Source: Methanobacterium bryantii (lineage in GTDB: Archaea > Methanobacteriota > Methanobacteria > Methanobacteriales > Methanobacteriaceae). Taken from it: a stretch of DNA of 64,000 nucleotides. The stretch covers positions 62,001 through 126,000 of the forward strand of contig NZ_LMVM01000039.1 of the NCBI RefSeq assembly GCF_002287175.1. Direction: 5' to 3'. Positions within the stretch are counted from its first letter, which is position 1; each line of letters starts with the position of its first letter. This document shows positions 43,909-54,500 of this stretch, piece after piece. The translations under genes were made by a program, and so were the position numbers. The notes beneath the pieces are model-generated. The model ran no database searches. It worked only from the letters and a program-made list of their open reading frames with translations, and had not been told where the DNA came from.

Positions 43909-44664
43909 ACGAATATTAAAAATAATTTAATACTTTTATGTTTGTTAACCATTGGAGTGGCCATGTATGCTACTTCATTAGAACCTGTATCAGCTGCAGA
44001 TGTAACTTCAAATTCAATTTGCTGTCAAAACTATACCAATCCAATATATTTACAGCTAGTAAGAACCGGAGAAAATACATACACTGCATATTTTATTGAT
44101 AGCAAATGGAACGCAATAACAAATTTACCAGCCAATATAACATTTACAGTAGGAAAAGTTCTGTATAATGTTACAACAGTTAATGGAATGGCTAATTTCA
44201 CAGTGCCCATTGTCAGCAACCTATCTAAAATCATAACCGCTTCATTTAATCATATGAACACTTCAATGCCAATTAATAGCCCAATAAGCAGTTTAGACAA
44301 TATTTCCGATTTATTGATATATGGTAGAGGTTCCGGAACCATTATCATCTCACCTACCATAACTGCTACAAGCACTAAAAATAAAGCTACTGGCGTTTCC
44401 AGGACCAATGCAGCGGCTGTCAGGTTCAGCAAAAACATACTAAAAAGCGTGAACTGGTCTAAAATATACGTTAAAAACCTTAAAACAGGAAAAAAATGTA
44501 AAATAACAACATGGGTTAGTGTAAATCATCTTTACATAAAAACCAACAGTAAAAGAGCAGCTTATACATGGTACCAGGTTTATATCCCTGCTTCAGCAGT
44601 TAAAGACAGCACAGGCAACAAACTGGCTAAAAGTTACACCTGGAAATTCAAAACAGGAAAATAA
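43909..44664 (+). CDS. Secreted protein with C-terminal Big_5 domain (apparent ACG start)
   Basis: 251 residues from the ACG at 43909, six bases after GAGGT. No ATG/GTG/TTG in frame lies between the previous stop and the ACG. It gives signal peptide (M)NIKNNLILLCLLTIGV...EPVSAA; a TTG at 43942 would remove the basic start of the signal. Middle domain (about 40-125) is Ig-like (FIDSKWNAITNLPANITF); C-terminal Big_5 (about 148-251) with ATGVSRTNAAAVRFSKNI, NWSKIYVKNLKTGKK and the ending WKFKTGK. Probably wall-attached. Confidence 0.7.
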   Translation, partial: TNIKNNLILLCLLTIGVAMYATSLEPVSAADVTSNSICCQNYTNPIYLQLVRTGENTYTAYFIDSKWNAITNLPANITFTVGKVLYNVTTVNGMANFTVPIVSNLSKIITASFNHMNTSMPINSPISSLDNISDLLIYGRGSGTIIISPTITATSTKNKATGVSRTNAAAVRFSKNILKSVNWSKIYVKNLKTGKKCKITTWVSVNHLYIKTNSKRAAYTWYQVYIPASAVKDSTGNKLAKSYTWKFKTGK

Positions 44665-45129
44665 TTAAACCTTTTCTATTTTTATCTTTTTAATGCGGCC
44701 TACTTTTCTATTTTTAACTTCGTATCTTAAAGAAAATTAGTAAAATGCAACCTATATCGCAAAATTTAAATAATTAAATGTTTAATTATGTCTGTACATG
44801 AGAACTTAACGTTTTAAATGTACATGGAAATGGTAATATTGAGCTGTTAATATTATTATTTCCTCCACATTTTGTTTAAAAAAAGTAGCAGCAGTTACTT
44901 AAAATGTATAGGTCTTTAAAGATCCACATAACTTTTTTTATGGTATAACATTAAAAAAATATCATTATTTGGCTGTAAAAATCATCATATATTCATGAAT
45001 TATTCTTAAATTTTGAGTAGTTTTATTTAAACATCATACTTAAACTACACAATATTATCTAATTTTTCAATGTGTTTTCAAAAAATCAAAGCCTGAAAAA
45101 ACTGTTAAAATCTACGATTTCCTTCAACA

Positions 45130-45188
45130 TCGAAAATTTTCAATTTTCGAATGCTTTGTTTTTCGGCCCCAAAAATCAGAGATTTTTG
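45130..45188. repeat. Two perfect inverted repeats with 3-base loops
   Basis: TCGAAAATT, ttc, AATTTTCGA (45130-45150) and CAAAAATC, aga, GATTTTTG (45170-45188). Same type as 1683-1792. Confidence 0.7.
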
Positions 45189-45252
45189 AGGGATTTTTTG
45201 GGGTTTTCTACCAATCTCATTACTATAACTCCATTCAAAATACGTAATAGGT

Positions 45253-45665
45253 TATCACCTGGACACTTGGGGGGGGTGTCCAGGAATAGCATGTGATATA
45301 CTGAAACTTTGCTTTATTTCAAGGAATACGTAACCTATTGTATCATATGCCGGGAGGATCGAGTAGTATTTTCCCATAAAGTTCCTGGACACTTAGGAGC
45401 AAGTGCCCAGAAGGACTTTTTATGATACATTTAGATGGTTGGCCCCTTATGACTTATATACATTTGCGTGTCGGAAGGGATGTGATGATACCATTCGTTT
45501 ATTTTTTAAAAGAGGTTCCCTGGCACTTGTAGGTGCAAGTGCTCATGGAGATCGAATTGTTCGACTTTGATATAGAAGATCCTGGACACGTAGGGACATG
45601 TGTCCCGGGACTTTTTATGAACAATCTTAAATAGTTCCTTTTGATTTATATACTTATGCATCTCG
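45253..45665. repeat. Array of four CCTGGACAC-type hairpins, candidate structured RNA
   Basis: Related hairpins built on CCTGG(A)CAC occur at about 45258-45284, 45384-45410, 45518-45547 and 45580-45609. Hairpins 2 and 4 are followed by the same GGACTTTTTATGA and later by TTATATAC...TCG, so a unit of about 200 bases is duplicated. Outer arms differ yet still pair: TATCAC/GTGATA around hairpin 1 (45253, 45293), GTATCAT/ATGATAC around 2 (45340, 45422) and ATTGTTC/GAACAAT around 4 (45556, 45619). Pairing kept despite sequence change argues for RNA structure. Confidence 0.55.
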
Positions 45666-45871
45666 TTTGCAGCATACTGTTAAAACTCCAGAAAGATCAC
45701 GAACAAAAAGATTATAAAAGGAAATATACTGTATAAATAGCCAAGTATGTTTATAACAGCACCCGATTTATATTAAACATTAAACGGAAAATTAACCAAA
45801 TTATAAATCTCTAAATCCAAAATACATACATATTAAATTATTTAACCCAAAACTAAAGGAGTATTAATTAA

Positions 45872-46627
45872 ATGAGACGTAATACAACAATATTTATTAT
45901 CCTGCTGGTTGCGGGGCTGTTCCTGTTAAGCACAGTATCTGCAGAAAGTGCAGCAGCCCAGATTACAGACAAGACCGCACCTAAAATAAGTTCATTTTAC
46001 CCTAAAAGCGGTACCACAGGTATTTCCAGGACAAATACGCTCTACGTTAAGTTCAGCGAGAACGTCAAAGCAGGGTCAAACTGGTCTAAAATATACGTTA
46101 AAAACCTTAAAACAGGTAAAAAGGTTGCAGTCAGCAAATCCATAAGCGGCAATGTTTTATACCTCAAAACAGGTACAATGACTTCCTACACATGGTACCA
46201 GATTTACATCCCATCTGCCGCTGTAAAAGACAGTGCAAATAATAGTTTAACCAAATACAAGACCTGGAAGTTCAAAACAGGGACAGCAGCAACCACCATA
46301 ATTGATAAAGGCATTAAAAACGTTACTGTCCAAAAAGATGTATTTTACCACGTGTACAACTGGACAACGTACAGGTACAGCAGCTACAACGTGAAAACAT
46401 TTTTAACTAACACCACCTACCTTTTAGGTACACCTTACATGGTAGTTAAAGATGTTATTAACATTAAAAAGGTGGGCACCAACAAATTAATGGTTGCAGA
46501 AGCAGTGACTTCCGCAAGTGGGAACACCACCACGTATACTAACTACTACAGATACAGGGGTGCAAACGCGGTTAACTTTTACAAATACATCTTTAAAAAG
46601 TACTTTTTAAAGCCGTACATGACATAA
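45872..46627 (+). CDS. Secreted Big_5-domain protein
   Basis: A 251-residue protein from ATG after AAAGGAG. Signal peptide (1-25, ...STVSAESAAA), Big_5 domain (about 35-135: FYPKSGTTGISRTNTLYVKFSENV, NWSKIYVKNLKTGKKVAVS, WKFKTG), then a C-terminal domain (about 140-251) rich in Tyr/Thr, VFYHVYNWTTYRY, that I do not recognise. Unlike its neighbours the Big_5 domain is not at the end. Confidence 0.7.
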   Translation: MRRNTTIFIILLVAGLFLLSTVSAESAAAQITDKTAPKISSFYPKSGTTGISRTNTLYVKFSENVKAGSNWSKIYVKNLKTGKKVAVSKSISGNVLYLKTGTMTSYTWYQIYIPSAAVKDSANNSLTKYKTWKFKTGTAATTIIDKGIKNVTVQKDVFYHVYNWTTYRYSSYNVKTFLTNTTYLLGTPYMVVKDVINIKKVGTNKLMVAEAVTSASGNTTTYTNYYRYRGANAVNFYKYIFKKYFLKPYMT

Positions 46628-46840
46628 ATGCAGACATTGCTTTTAAACCGGTGCATGTACAATTTTTTTCTTTTTTGATGGTTAAGTAACTGGTTTAAAT
46701 ACTGCATAACCCCAATAACACGCTTAAGTATTAAAAACACTATTAGCCAGATAATATCATTTAATTTATTGAAGCACGCCGCACAATTTTTTTTAACTGT
46801 TTTTCAATCACCCAATATGTTTAGAGTAATTATGTTTGTT

Positions 46841-46864
46841 CGATATGAATATATATACATTTCC
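46841..46864 (+). promoter_or_regulatory. Dyad/TATA element
   Basis: CGATATGA, ATATATAT, ACATTTCC. Fair dyad with TATA core, 330 bases before the next gene. The gap 46628-47196 shows no gene. Confidence 0.4.
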
Positions 46865-47092
46865 ATAAAACAGCCCATTATTTCCTTATAAAATAAACAT
46901 CATAATTAATTAAATATATTATTACTGGATTTTAATGTTTAAATTAATATTTAAGTACATTTTATGTGATTAATTTTCCATAAAGTATATATTAAACTTT
47001 TAAATTTAATTTAATGTTATTTAGATTCAAGTTAAAAAATTCAAGCCTCAAAAATTTTTTCTTAAGAAGTATCTAGATCTAGTGTGATTTTG

Positions 47093-47149
47093 AGAAATGT
47101 ATATATACGTGTATTAACCTAATATCGATCCGTAGCCAAGTACATTTCG
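47093..47149 (+). promoter_or_regulatory. TATA element plus separate perfect operator
   Basis: AGAAATGT, ATATATAC at 47093-47108 gives the TATA box with one half-site. Eighteen bases further, CGATCCGT, AGCCAAGT, ACATTTCG (47126-47149) repeats the dyad without a TATA, over the expected transcription start and leader. The gene starts at 47197. Confidence 0.5.
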
Positions 47150-47196
47150 AGGAGTGTATAAATGTACCCTGGCGACAAAATGTGGAGGAAATAATA

Positions 47197-48087
47197 ATGA
47201 AAATGAAAAAATTAGGAATAGTGGTCTTTTTAGTGGCTGTGTCCCTTGCAATGGGATCCGCATCTGCTACAGATGTAACTTCCAGCATGACCAACACCCA
47301 AATTCAAAACGCCATCGATACAGACACCAGCGGAACCATAAATTTCGCACCAGGAACTTATACTGGCGTCTATTTGACTACTACCAAATCCCTGAATTTT
47401 GTAGGTAATGGAGCAGTCCTTGTAGGTGATGGAAGTCATAATGTCCTGACTATTTCAAGTACAACTGGAACAAACATAACTGGTTTCGTTGTCAATGTCA
47501 ATGGGCTGAAAAATGGTATAACTGGACAATATGTGTATAACTGCCGGATTGAAAACAATACTATACGAAATGGTGGAGATGCTATCAATATCTACAAACA
47601 GTACGGAAGTCTCACAATCAACAATAACACCATAAACAACATGAGTACCAGCTATGGTGATGGTATTTCACTTGTAAACTGTTTAAATGCTGAAACAAGC
47701 ACTTCCACAACAGTTACAAACAACGTTATAGACGATACTGATTACGGTATATTCCTGGGCGGATATTTCAAAGGAACTGTTACAGGTAACACCTTAACTA
47801 ACATTGGCGCTACTGGAATGAACATAACTGGAAAAAATGCCGCAACTACCGGTAACTTATATGCAAATATAACCAACAACGATATAACTTCAAATGGTAT
47901 AGGCATATCCATGGAAAACCCAGATGTAGTATATCTCAACTTAACAGGTAACACAGTATCCAGTGGTTCAGACAGCCTGCATAAAGGTTACTACTACTAC
48001 AGAGACCCAAGCATACAGTTAATAAACGATCCAGATGACAACGACTACAATAATGTATGGGATCCTTTAACATCTAATGGCCATTAA
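47197..48087 (+). CDS. Secreted parallel beta-helix protein
   Basis: A 296-residue protein from the ATG after GTGGAGGAA (a GTG in frame lies within that site). Signal peptide (1-21, ...AMGSASA), then TDVTSSMTNTQIQNAIDT and right-handed beta-helix repeats rich in NNTI/NNVI (about 60-260), like NosD/pectate-lyase-type surface proteins. No membrane anchor or Big_5 domain; the C-terminus DPDDNDYNNVWDPL is acidic. Probable wall or sugar-binding protein. Confidence 0.7.
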   Translation: MKMKKLGIVVFLVAVSLAMGSASATDVTSSMTNTQIQNAIDTDTSGTINFAPGTYTGVYLTTTKSLNFVGNGAVLVGDGSHNVLTISSTTGTNITGFVVNVNGLKNGITGQYVYNCRIENNTIRNGGDAINIYKQYGSLTINNNTINNMSTSYGDGISLVNCLNAETSTSTTVTNNVIDDTDYGIFLGGYFKGTVTGNTLTNIGATGMNITGKNAATTGNLYANITNNDITSNGIGISMENPDVVYLNLTGNTVSSGSDSLHKGYYYYRDPSIQLINDPDDNDYNNVWDPLTSNGH

Positions 48088-48119
48088 TGGTAACCATATA
48101 AACAATTAAAAAAACTTTA

Positions 48120-48156
48120 TTTAAGCCCGTTGGGCTTAAATATCTTTTATTTTTAA
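48120..48156 (+). terminator. Terminator after the beta-helix gene
   Basis: Perfect arms TTTAAGCCC (48120-48128) and GGGCTTAAA (48132-48140), loop gtt, followed by a T-rich run. It has the same stem plus 3-base-loop form as the inverted-repeat clusters. The gap 48088-48479 otherwise holds only the promoter at 48372. Confidence 0.7.
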
Positions 48157-48371
48157 ATCATACATTTTAAAGCGCGTGATGCTATATAAAATCAAATTTA
48201 AACATTACTAAGCTATTATTTTAAGTAAAATATCAATTTACTATCTGAAATTAGATTATATCATATATTAAATTTTTAAATTATACATTAGTGCTCAATT
48301 CGATTTATTATTAGTTTATTATTAATTATTATTTTTTATGGCCTATTTAAACCCACTAAACCCGTTTCGAT

Positions 48372-48395
48372 CGATATGTTTATATCGATCATTCG
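48372..48395 (+). promoter_or_regulatory. Dyad/TATA element before the propeller protein
   Basis: CGATATGT, TTATATCG, ATCATTCG. The same 24 bases recur exactly at 51407 and 55958, so this is one promoter copied three times. Confidence 0.7.
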
Positions 48396-48479
48396 ATTAC
48401 CTAGTCTTATGAATCTTTATTATTATTTTAATTTTTAACTGAGATTCATAAACAAACAAAATAAGGAGGTAAAACAAAA

Positions 48480-50945
48480 TTGAAATACAATAAACTACCC
48501 ATATTCCTGGTTTTTGCTTTGCTCGCCTGTATTTTAACAGTGGGAAGCGTCAGCGCGGCTGACACTAATAACCCCACAGGCCTTGCAAACTCATCATACC
48601 CCGAATATGGGATAAACAACAACCACACCAGCCAGTCTAACTACACAGGCCCGCAGACAAACACCACCAAATGGAATAATACAGTAAGCACTCTTAATGG
48701 TACTGTTAATGGTACTATTAGTGGTGGATCTGCAGTTACTGGGTCAGACGGTACTATATATTTTGGAAGTAGCACTGGTTTTTACGCGTTGAATCCAAAC
48801 GGGACAGTTAAATGGACTTATGATATCAGACCAGTATATAGCGCTCCAGCTATTGGTGCTGACGGGACCATCTATGTTTGTAACATCACAGATTTGTATG
48901 CATTAACTGATAGCGGAACCTACGCAACACCAAAATGGAATTACACCCTTGCAGGGCAATCCATGGGCATTTCAATTGCTCCAAATGGAACTATTTACCT
49001 TGGGACCAGTAATGGTTATCTGTACTCCATAACAGACAACGGAACATCTGCAATAATAAACTGGATCTATCATACCAGCGCTATCGATACTTATGCTTCT
49101 GCTCCATCTATTGGGTCTGACGGAACCCTCTATGTTCTTAATGGAAAGGTCTTGACGGCCATAACAGACAACGGAGACGGTACATACACCGTTAAATGGA
49201 CATACTCCTATAAATCTTCAACGTACGGTGGTATTTCTATTGGTTCAGATGGGACCATTTATGTTGGAACCAGTAAGGTTTTGTATGCCGTAACAGACAA
49301 TGGCGATACTTATACCGTTAAATGGAGTTATACTCCAGGCTCAACTATTTACTGCACACCTGCAATCAGTTCAGATGGAACTATTTATATTCTAACCGGT
49401 GATGGCACTAAATCCACTTTATATGCCATAACAGACAACGGAGACGGTACATACACCGTTAAATGGAGTTACGATGTTGGACTATGCAATGGTCGATGTG
49501 GAATTACTATCGGGGCAGACGGGACCATATACTTCGGGACCATGACAGGCATGTACGCTATAACCGATAACGGGGACTATGGAACATTAAAATGGAACTA
49601 TACCACAAATGGTACTATTCAGAGTGCCCCTGTAATCGGCTCTGACGGCACACTATACGTTGGAACTACCACAGGTGTTTTTTACGCGTTCCAGGATTTA
49701 ACAGCAGACTTCACAAACACCCACCCCACAAACGGCACAGTAAGTTTCACCGACAACTCTACTAACATTCCAACCAGCTGGAACTGGAGTTTTGGTGATG
49801 GTGCAACAAGCACAGAACAAAACCCAACACACACCTACAGTAAATCAGGCAAATACACCGTTACTCTAACTGTAACCAACGCTGACGGTGTTCAGGACAC
49901 AACAAGCAAAACCATTTACATTGTTTTAGCATCTGCTAACCCTGTTGGTGGAAACTACAGTAATGGTAAGACTGTAAATTTAGCCACAGACGACACCAAT
50001 GCCACAATCTACTACACATTAAACGGGACAGACCCAACACTCTACGGGACCAAATACACCGGTCCGCTTACAATAAGTAAAACAACCACTGTAAAATACG
50101 CAGCAGTGGACAACGGCAACTGGAGCTCAGTCTACACCCAAACCTACACCATCGCGCCTAGCGTAACCGCTAGTCCTGTTGGAGGAAGCTACAACACATC
50201 AAAAACCGTGACACTAAAAACAGACGACACCAGTGCTGTTATTTACTACACAACCAACGGAACCGACCCTAAACTTTACGGAACCAAATACACCGGCCCA
50301 ATCACCATAAGCAAAACCACAACCCTAAAATACGTGGCTGTAAAAGATGGTAACTGGGGCATTGTCACAACACAAACCTACACCATAGACAAAACCGCAC
50401 CAACTGCAAGCGCCAATTACAAAAGCGGATGGTACAACAAAAACCTGAAGATCACCCTAAAAATGAGCGAAGCAGGAACCATATACTACATCACCACTGG
50501 AGCAACAAGCAGCAAAAAATACACTGGAGCATTCACCATAAGCAAAAGCACAACCCTAAAATTCCGGGCAGTGGATAAAGCAGGGAATAAATCTCCAGTT
50601 TACACAGTAAAATATGTAATCGACAAAACTGCACCCAAAGTAAGTGCAGTTAGCCCAAAAAGCAGAGCAACCGGTGTTTCCAGAACAAAAACTGTTTCAA
50701 TCAGGCTCAGCGAAAACGTCTTAAAAAGTGTGAACTGGTCCAAAGTCTACATTAAAAACATTAAAACAGGTAAAAAATGCAAAGCAACCATATGGATCAG
50801 CGGAAACCACATATACATCAAAACCAGCAAAAAAGCATCGTACACATGGTACAGAGTATACATACCAGCATACTCCATAAAAGACAAAGCAGGAAACTAC
50901 CTGACCAAAGGATACAGTTGGATATTCAAAACAGGAAGATACTAA
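48480..50945 (+). CDS. Secreted PQQ-like beta-propeller/PKD/chitobiase-like surface protein
   Basis: An 821-residue protein, TTG start after AAGGAGG. Signal peptide (1-24); a beta-propeller of seven or more repeats with SDGTIYxGT and TVKWxY (about 55-415); PKD (about 420-490, WSFGDGATSTEQNPTHTYS); three CHB_HEX_C-type repeats (about 495-725); Big_5 at the end. The last 380 bases are almost identical to those of the gene at 51501. Probable adhesin. Confidence 0.75.
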   Translation: MKYNKLPIFLVFALLACILTVGSVSAADTNNPTGLANSSYPEYGINNNHTSQSNYTGPQTNTTKWNNTVSTLNGTVNGTISGGSAVTGSDGTIYFGSSTGFYALNPNGTVKWTYDIRPVYSAPAIGADGTIYVCNITDLYALTDSGTYATPKWNYTLAGQSMGISIAPNGTIYLGTSNGYLYSITDNGTSAIINWIYHTSAIDTYASAPSIGSDGTLYVLNGKVLTAITDNGDGTYTVKWTYSYKSSTYGGISIGSDGTIYVGTSKVLYAVTDNGDTYTVKWSYTPGSTIYCTPAISSDGTIYILTGDGTKSTLYAITDNGDGTYTVKWSYDVGLCNGRCGITIGADGTIYFGTMTGMYAITDNGDYGTLKWNYTTNGTIQSAPVIGSDGTLYVGTTTGVFYAFQDLTADFTNTHPTNGTVSFTDNSTNIPTSWNWSFGDGATSTEQNPTHTYSKSGKYTVTLTVTNADGVQDTTSKTIYIVLASANPVGGNYSNGKTVNLATDDTNATIYYTLNGTDPTLYGTKYTGPLTISKTTTVKYAAVDNGNWSSVYTQTYTIAPSVTASPVGGSYNTSKTVTLKTDDTSAVIYYTTNGTDPKLYGTKYTGPITISKTTTLKYVAVKDGNWGIVTTQTYTIDKTAPTASANYKSGWYNKNLKITLKMSEAGTIYYITTGATSSKKYTGAFTISKSTTLKFRAVDKAGNKSPVYTVKYVIDKTAPKVSAVSPKSRATGVSRTKTVSIRLSENVLKSVNWSKVYIKNIKTGKKCKATIWISGNHIYIKTSKKASYTWYRVYIPAYSIKDKAGNYLTKGYSWIFKTGRY
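50564..50945 (+). repeat. Long direct repeat, copy 1 (3' end of surface gene)
   Basis: About 380 bases encoding the last CHB_HEX_C end and Big_5 domain, matching 55097-55478 with only two or three differences noticed (for example catatacatc against catctacatc). Flanking gaps (50946-51500 and 55479-56052) are similar but more diverged, including the promoter. Confidence 0.8.
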
Positions 50946-51500
50946 AACCACCTTCCTATTTTTTAATTTTTAGTTATCAAAACACTGTTTTTACATACAT
51001 ATTTAACCAAACTTTACATGTCTTAATTTTAATAAATTCTCACGATATGTTTTCAAAAACACATCAACTTATCAAAAAAATATTTCATAAAATATTAAAC
51101 CAATTATAAAAAGTAGATATAAAAATAAGCCATTAACAATTTTATCCCACATTTTAAGGCATAAAAACACAGTTATAACATATTTACTTCTTTTAAATGA
51201 ATTTAAACCAGATAATAAACTTATTAAAACAGTATAAATTTAAAAAAACATAATATCTAAAATATAATTTTAAGTCCACATTTTGATCTAATGTGATATA
51301 TTAACGTGAAAAATATGTTTTTTATGACCTATTTTAATTAATATGTAACTAAAATTTGTTATTAACCCTCCAAATTGTTCTAACTTAATTAAAACATTAA
51401 TTTGATCGATATGTTTATATCGATCATTCGTTTACTCCTATTATTATGGATCTATTATTTTTTATTTTGATCTGATAAGCAACTAAAAAAGGAGGTTAAA
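50946..51500. other. Intergenic region, duplicated
   Basis: 555 AT-rich bases with no gene. A decayed CGATATGT element lies near 51044 and the functional-looking dyad at 51407. Similar in sequence to 55479-56052. Confidence 0.6.
51407..51430 (+). promoter_or_regulatory. Dyad/TATA element before the 1325-residue surface protein
   Basis: CGATATGT, TTATATCG, ATCATTCG; exact copy of 48372-48395. Confidence 0.7.
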
Positions 51501-54500
51501 ATGTTAAAGAATAAGAAAACGTTTATATTAGCCATGGTTTTCCTATTCATTTGTATTACAGCTGCAGGAGGTGTAAGTGCTGCAGATGCCCCTTCCGCCA
51601 GTTTTACAAGCAATGCGACGGGCGGCAGTGCAGATTTAAGTGTTCAGTTTAACGACACGTCCGCAGGCAGCCCCACATCCTGGTACTGGAATTTTGGGGA
51701 TGGAAAAAATTCAACTGAACAGAACCCTGTGCATAACTACACCGCAGCCGGTAAATACACTGTCAGTCTAAAGGCAGGCAATGAATACGGTAGTGATACC
51801 ACTTCAAATTATATCCATGTATATGATTCAGCCGACGCTGCAAACAGGTTCAACAATTCCGGGTTTGAAACAGGCGATTTAAGCGGGTGGAAATATGGAA
51901 ATACCACAGAGGTAAGCAGTTCAAAATCTCACAGTGGAAATTACAGCGTTAATTTCCGCAATACTGGTAATGCAAGCACGAATTACATTCAACAGAATGT
52001 TGATCTAACCATTGTAGATAATATTTCCTTCTGGTGCTGCGGGGACCTTTCCAGGCAGCTTAACGTGTATATTGATGGAGTCCTTGTAAAATCAGTTAGT
52101 ACCTCAAATAAATGGACTGAATACACGATTTCAACTTCAAGTTACACCGGCATTCACAATATAACACTGAACTGCACTGGAGGTACTACTACTTATCTGG
52201 ATGATTTTTCAGTGAGTTTTTCAAAAAACCTGGCTAATTTCACAAGTACAACCACATATAACAGCAAAAAACCGTTAACTATCCAGTTTAAAGATACATC
52301 CACTGGCCTGGTAACAAGCTGGCTGTGGGACTTTGGCGATGGTACAACAAGCACCCAAAAGAACCCGCTCCACAGCTACACCAGGGCAGGCATTTATACT
52401 GTGAAGCTAACGGTTACAGGGCCTTACTGCAGTTCAACCCAGACCATTGATGATATGGTTAACGTGGTCCAGCCCACCAATGCCAGAACTGGCAAAACTT
52501 ACGACAGCATCCAGGCAGCGATAGACGATGCAGAAAACGGAGATACCATCAACATAGGCAGTACATCGTACCTAGAAACCTATACTGAAAACGTGAAGGT
52601 CACCAAAAGGGTGAACATAGTTTCAAATGGGAACGTGATAATCACCGCTTTAGATGTAAATAATCCCGTTTTCAGCATGCTTTCTGGTGGAAACAATTCC
52701 CTGATAAAAGGTTTCACCATAACTGGAGCAGCTGGTTCAAGCGGGATTTATATAGCCCCTTCAGTCAACGCCGCCATCACAGGCAACGTTATTACCGGAA
52801 ATAAAATTGGAATTGATGTTGAGGACGGGACTGCGACTGTAACTTTTAACAGCATATACAACAACACCCTTTATGGTTTAAAGTTTACAGGAAACGGTTT
52901 AAACGCTGAAAATAACTGGTGGGGAACCAACAGCCCTACATATGTAAACGGCACCACTGCACCTGGAAAAACAGATATATATGAAGCACAAAGCGGAAGT
53001 CATGCTGTTTATGACCCGTGGATTGTGTTAAAAGCCAGTGCAAGTGACGATCTGCTGAAAAAAGGAGATAAGTCCACTATCACAGTAGATATGACCCACA
53101 ACTCCAATGGCCAGGACACATCAGGCCAGGGGACCATACCAGACTTACCAGTAGACTTTAATTACACTCTAGGGACACTTTCTACAACAAGCACAACGGT
53201 TTCCAAAGGAAAAGCAAGTACAGTAATAACTGGCGGAAGCACAAGCGGGACAGATGACGCAAGTGTAACCGTTACAGGATGTACAGTCTACATTCCAATT
53301 ACAGTTGATACTGTGGCACCCACCGCAAATGCAACTTCTGGAGGGACATTTCCCACCAGCAAAACAGTGACCATAACCACCAGCGACCCCACTGCAACAA
53401 TTTATTACACTGCAGACGGTACTGACCCCCGAACAAGCAGCACAAAAATAAAATACACAAAAACTCTTACCATAAGCAAAACCACAACCCTCAGGTATGC
53501 TGCAGTTGACCCTGCAGGAAACTGGAGCCCACTGTACCTTCAAAATTATGTTATTGGAACAGGGGGGCTTGCAAATTCATCATACCCCACATATGGAATA
53601 AACAACAGCCACACTGGGCAGTCCAGTTACACAGGACCGCAGACAAACGCAACCAAATGGACTTATAAAGGCATAACCGTATACGGGTCTGCAGCTGTCG
53701 GTACAGACGGGACCATATACATTGGAGGCTATAACGGTAAGGTATACGCATTCAACTCCAATGGGGCGTTGAAATGGACTTACACCACTGCAAGTTATAT
53801 ACTTGGTTCCCCTACCCTCGGGACCGACGGGACCATATACATCAGCTGCTGGATGAACAGTACACTTTACGCAATAAACCCTGACGGAACACTGAAATGG
53901 AAGTACAAGACTGGAAAATATAATTTCGGCTCATCACCTGCTATTGGTGCAGATGGAACCATTTATACAGTAGATACAAGCAGTACTGTTGGTACCGTGT
54001 ACGCATTATCTTCTAAAGGAACTCTGAAATGGACATACAGTACTGCAGGGTCGATCTATGGGTCATCAACAGCTATCGGTTCAGATGGAACAATCTACAT
54101 TGCAGATTACAATGGTACTCTGTACGCTATAAACCCTGATGGAACACTCCACTGGACATATAAGATGATATCCATTCCTTATGAAAATGCGCGTGTGGTA
54201 GATTCATCTGAAGCTGCATATTATGTTACTCCATCAATTGGTGCAGACGGGACCATATACATCGAAAGCCAGAATACAATATATTATAATTACCATTTTC
54301 CATCAGTATATACCTTATTTGCCATAAATCCAGATGGAACCCTGAAATGGACATACAATACAGAAGAAAAACTTTACGGTGCCCCTGCCATTTCCTCAGA
54401 TGGAACTATATACATTATAGGCACCAGTAAACTCTACGCCATAAGTTCCAGTGGAGAATTATTGTGGACTTACAGCATTGGGGAGGTTGCTACAAATGAA

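Larger units (their letters stand above)
44665..45871. other. Long non-coding region
   Basis: 1.2 kb without a convincing gene. The left part is plain AT-rich DNA; the middle and right hold the inverted repeats at 45130-45188 and the hairpin array at 45253-45665 described separately. A 74-codon frame at 45072-45296 runs across the repeats and is not credible. Confidence 0.7.

Noticed and set aside
45072..45296. 74-codon frame on the plus strand
   Set aside because: It crosses inverted repeats and a hairpin, has no convincing ribosome binding site and no recognisable protein pattern.
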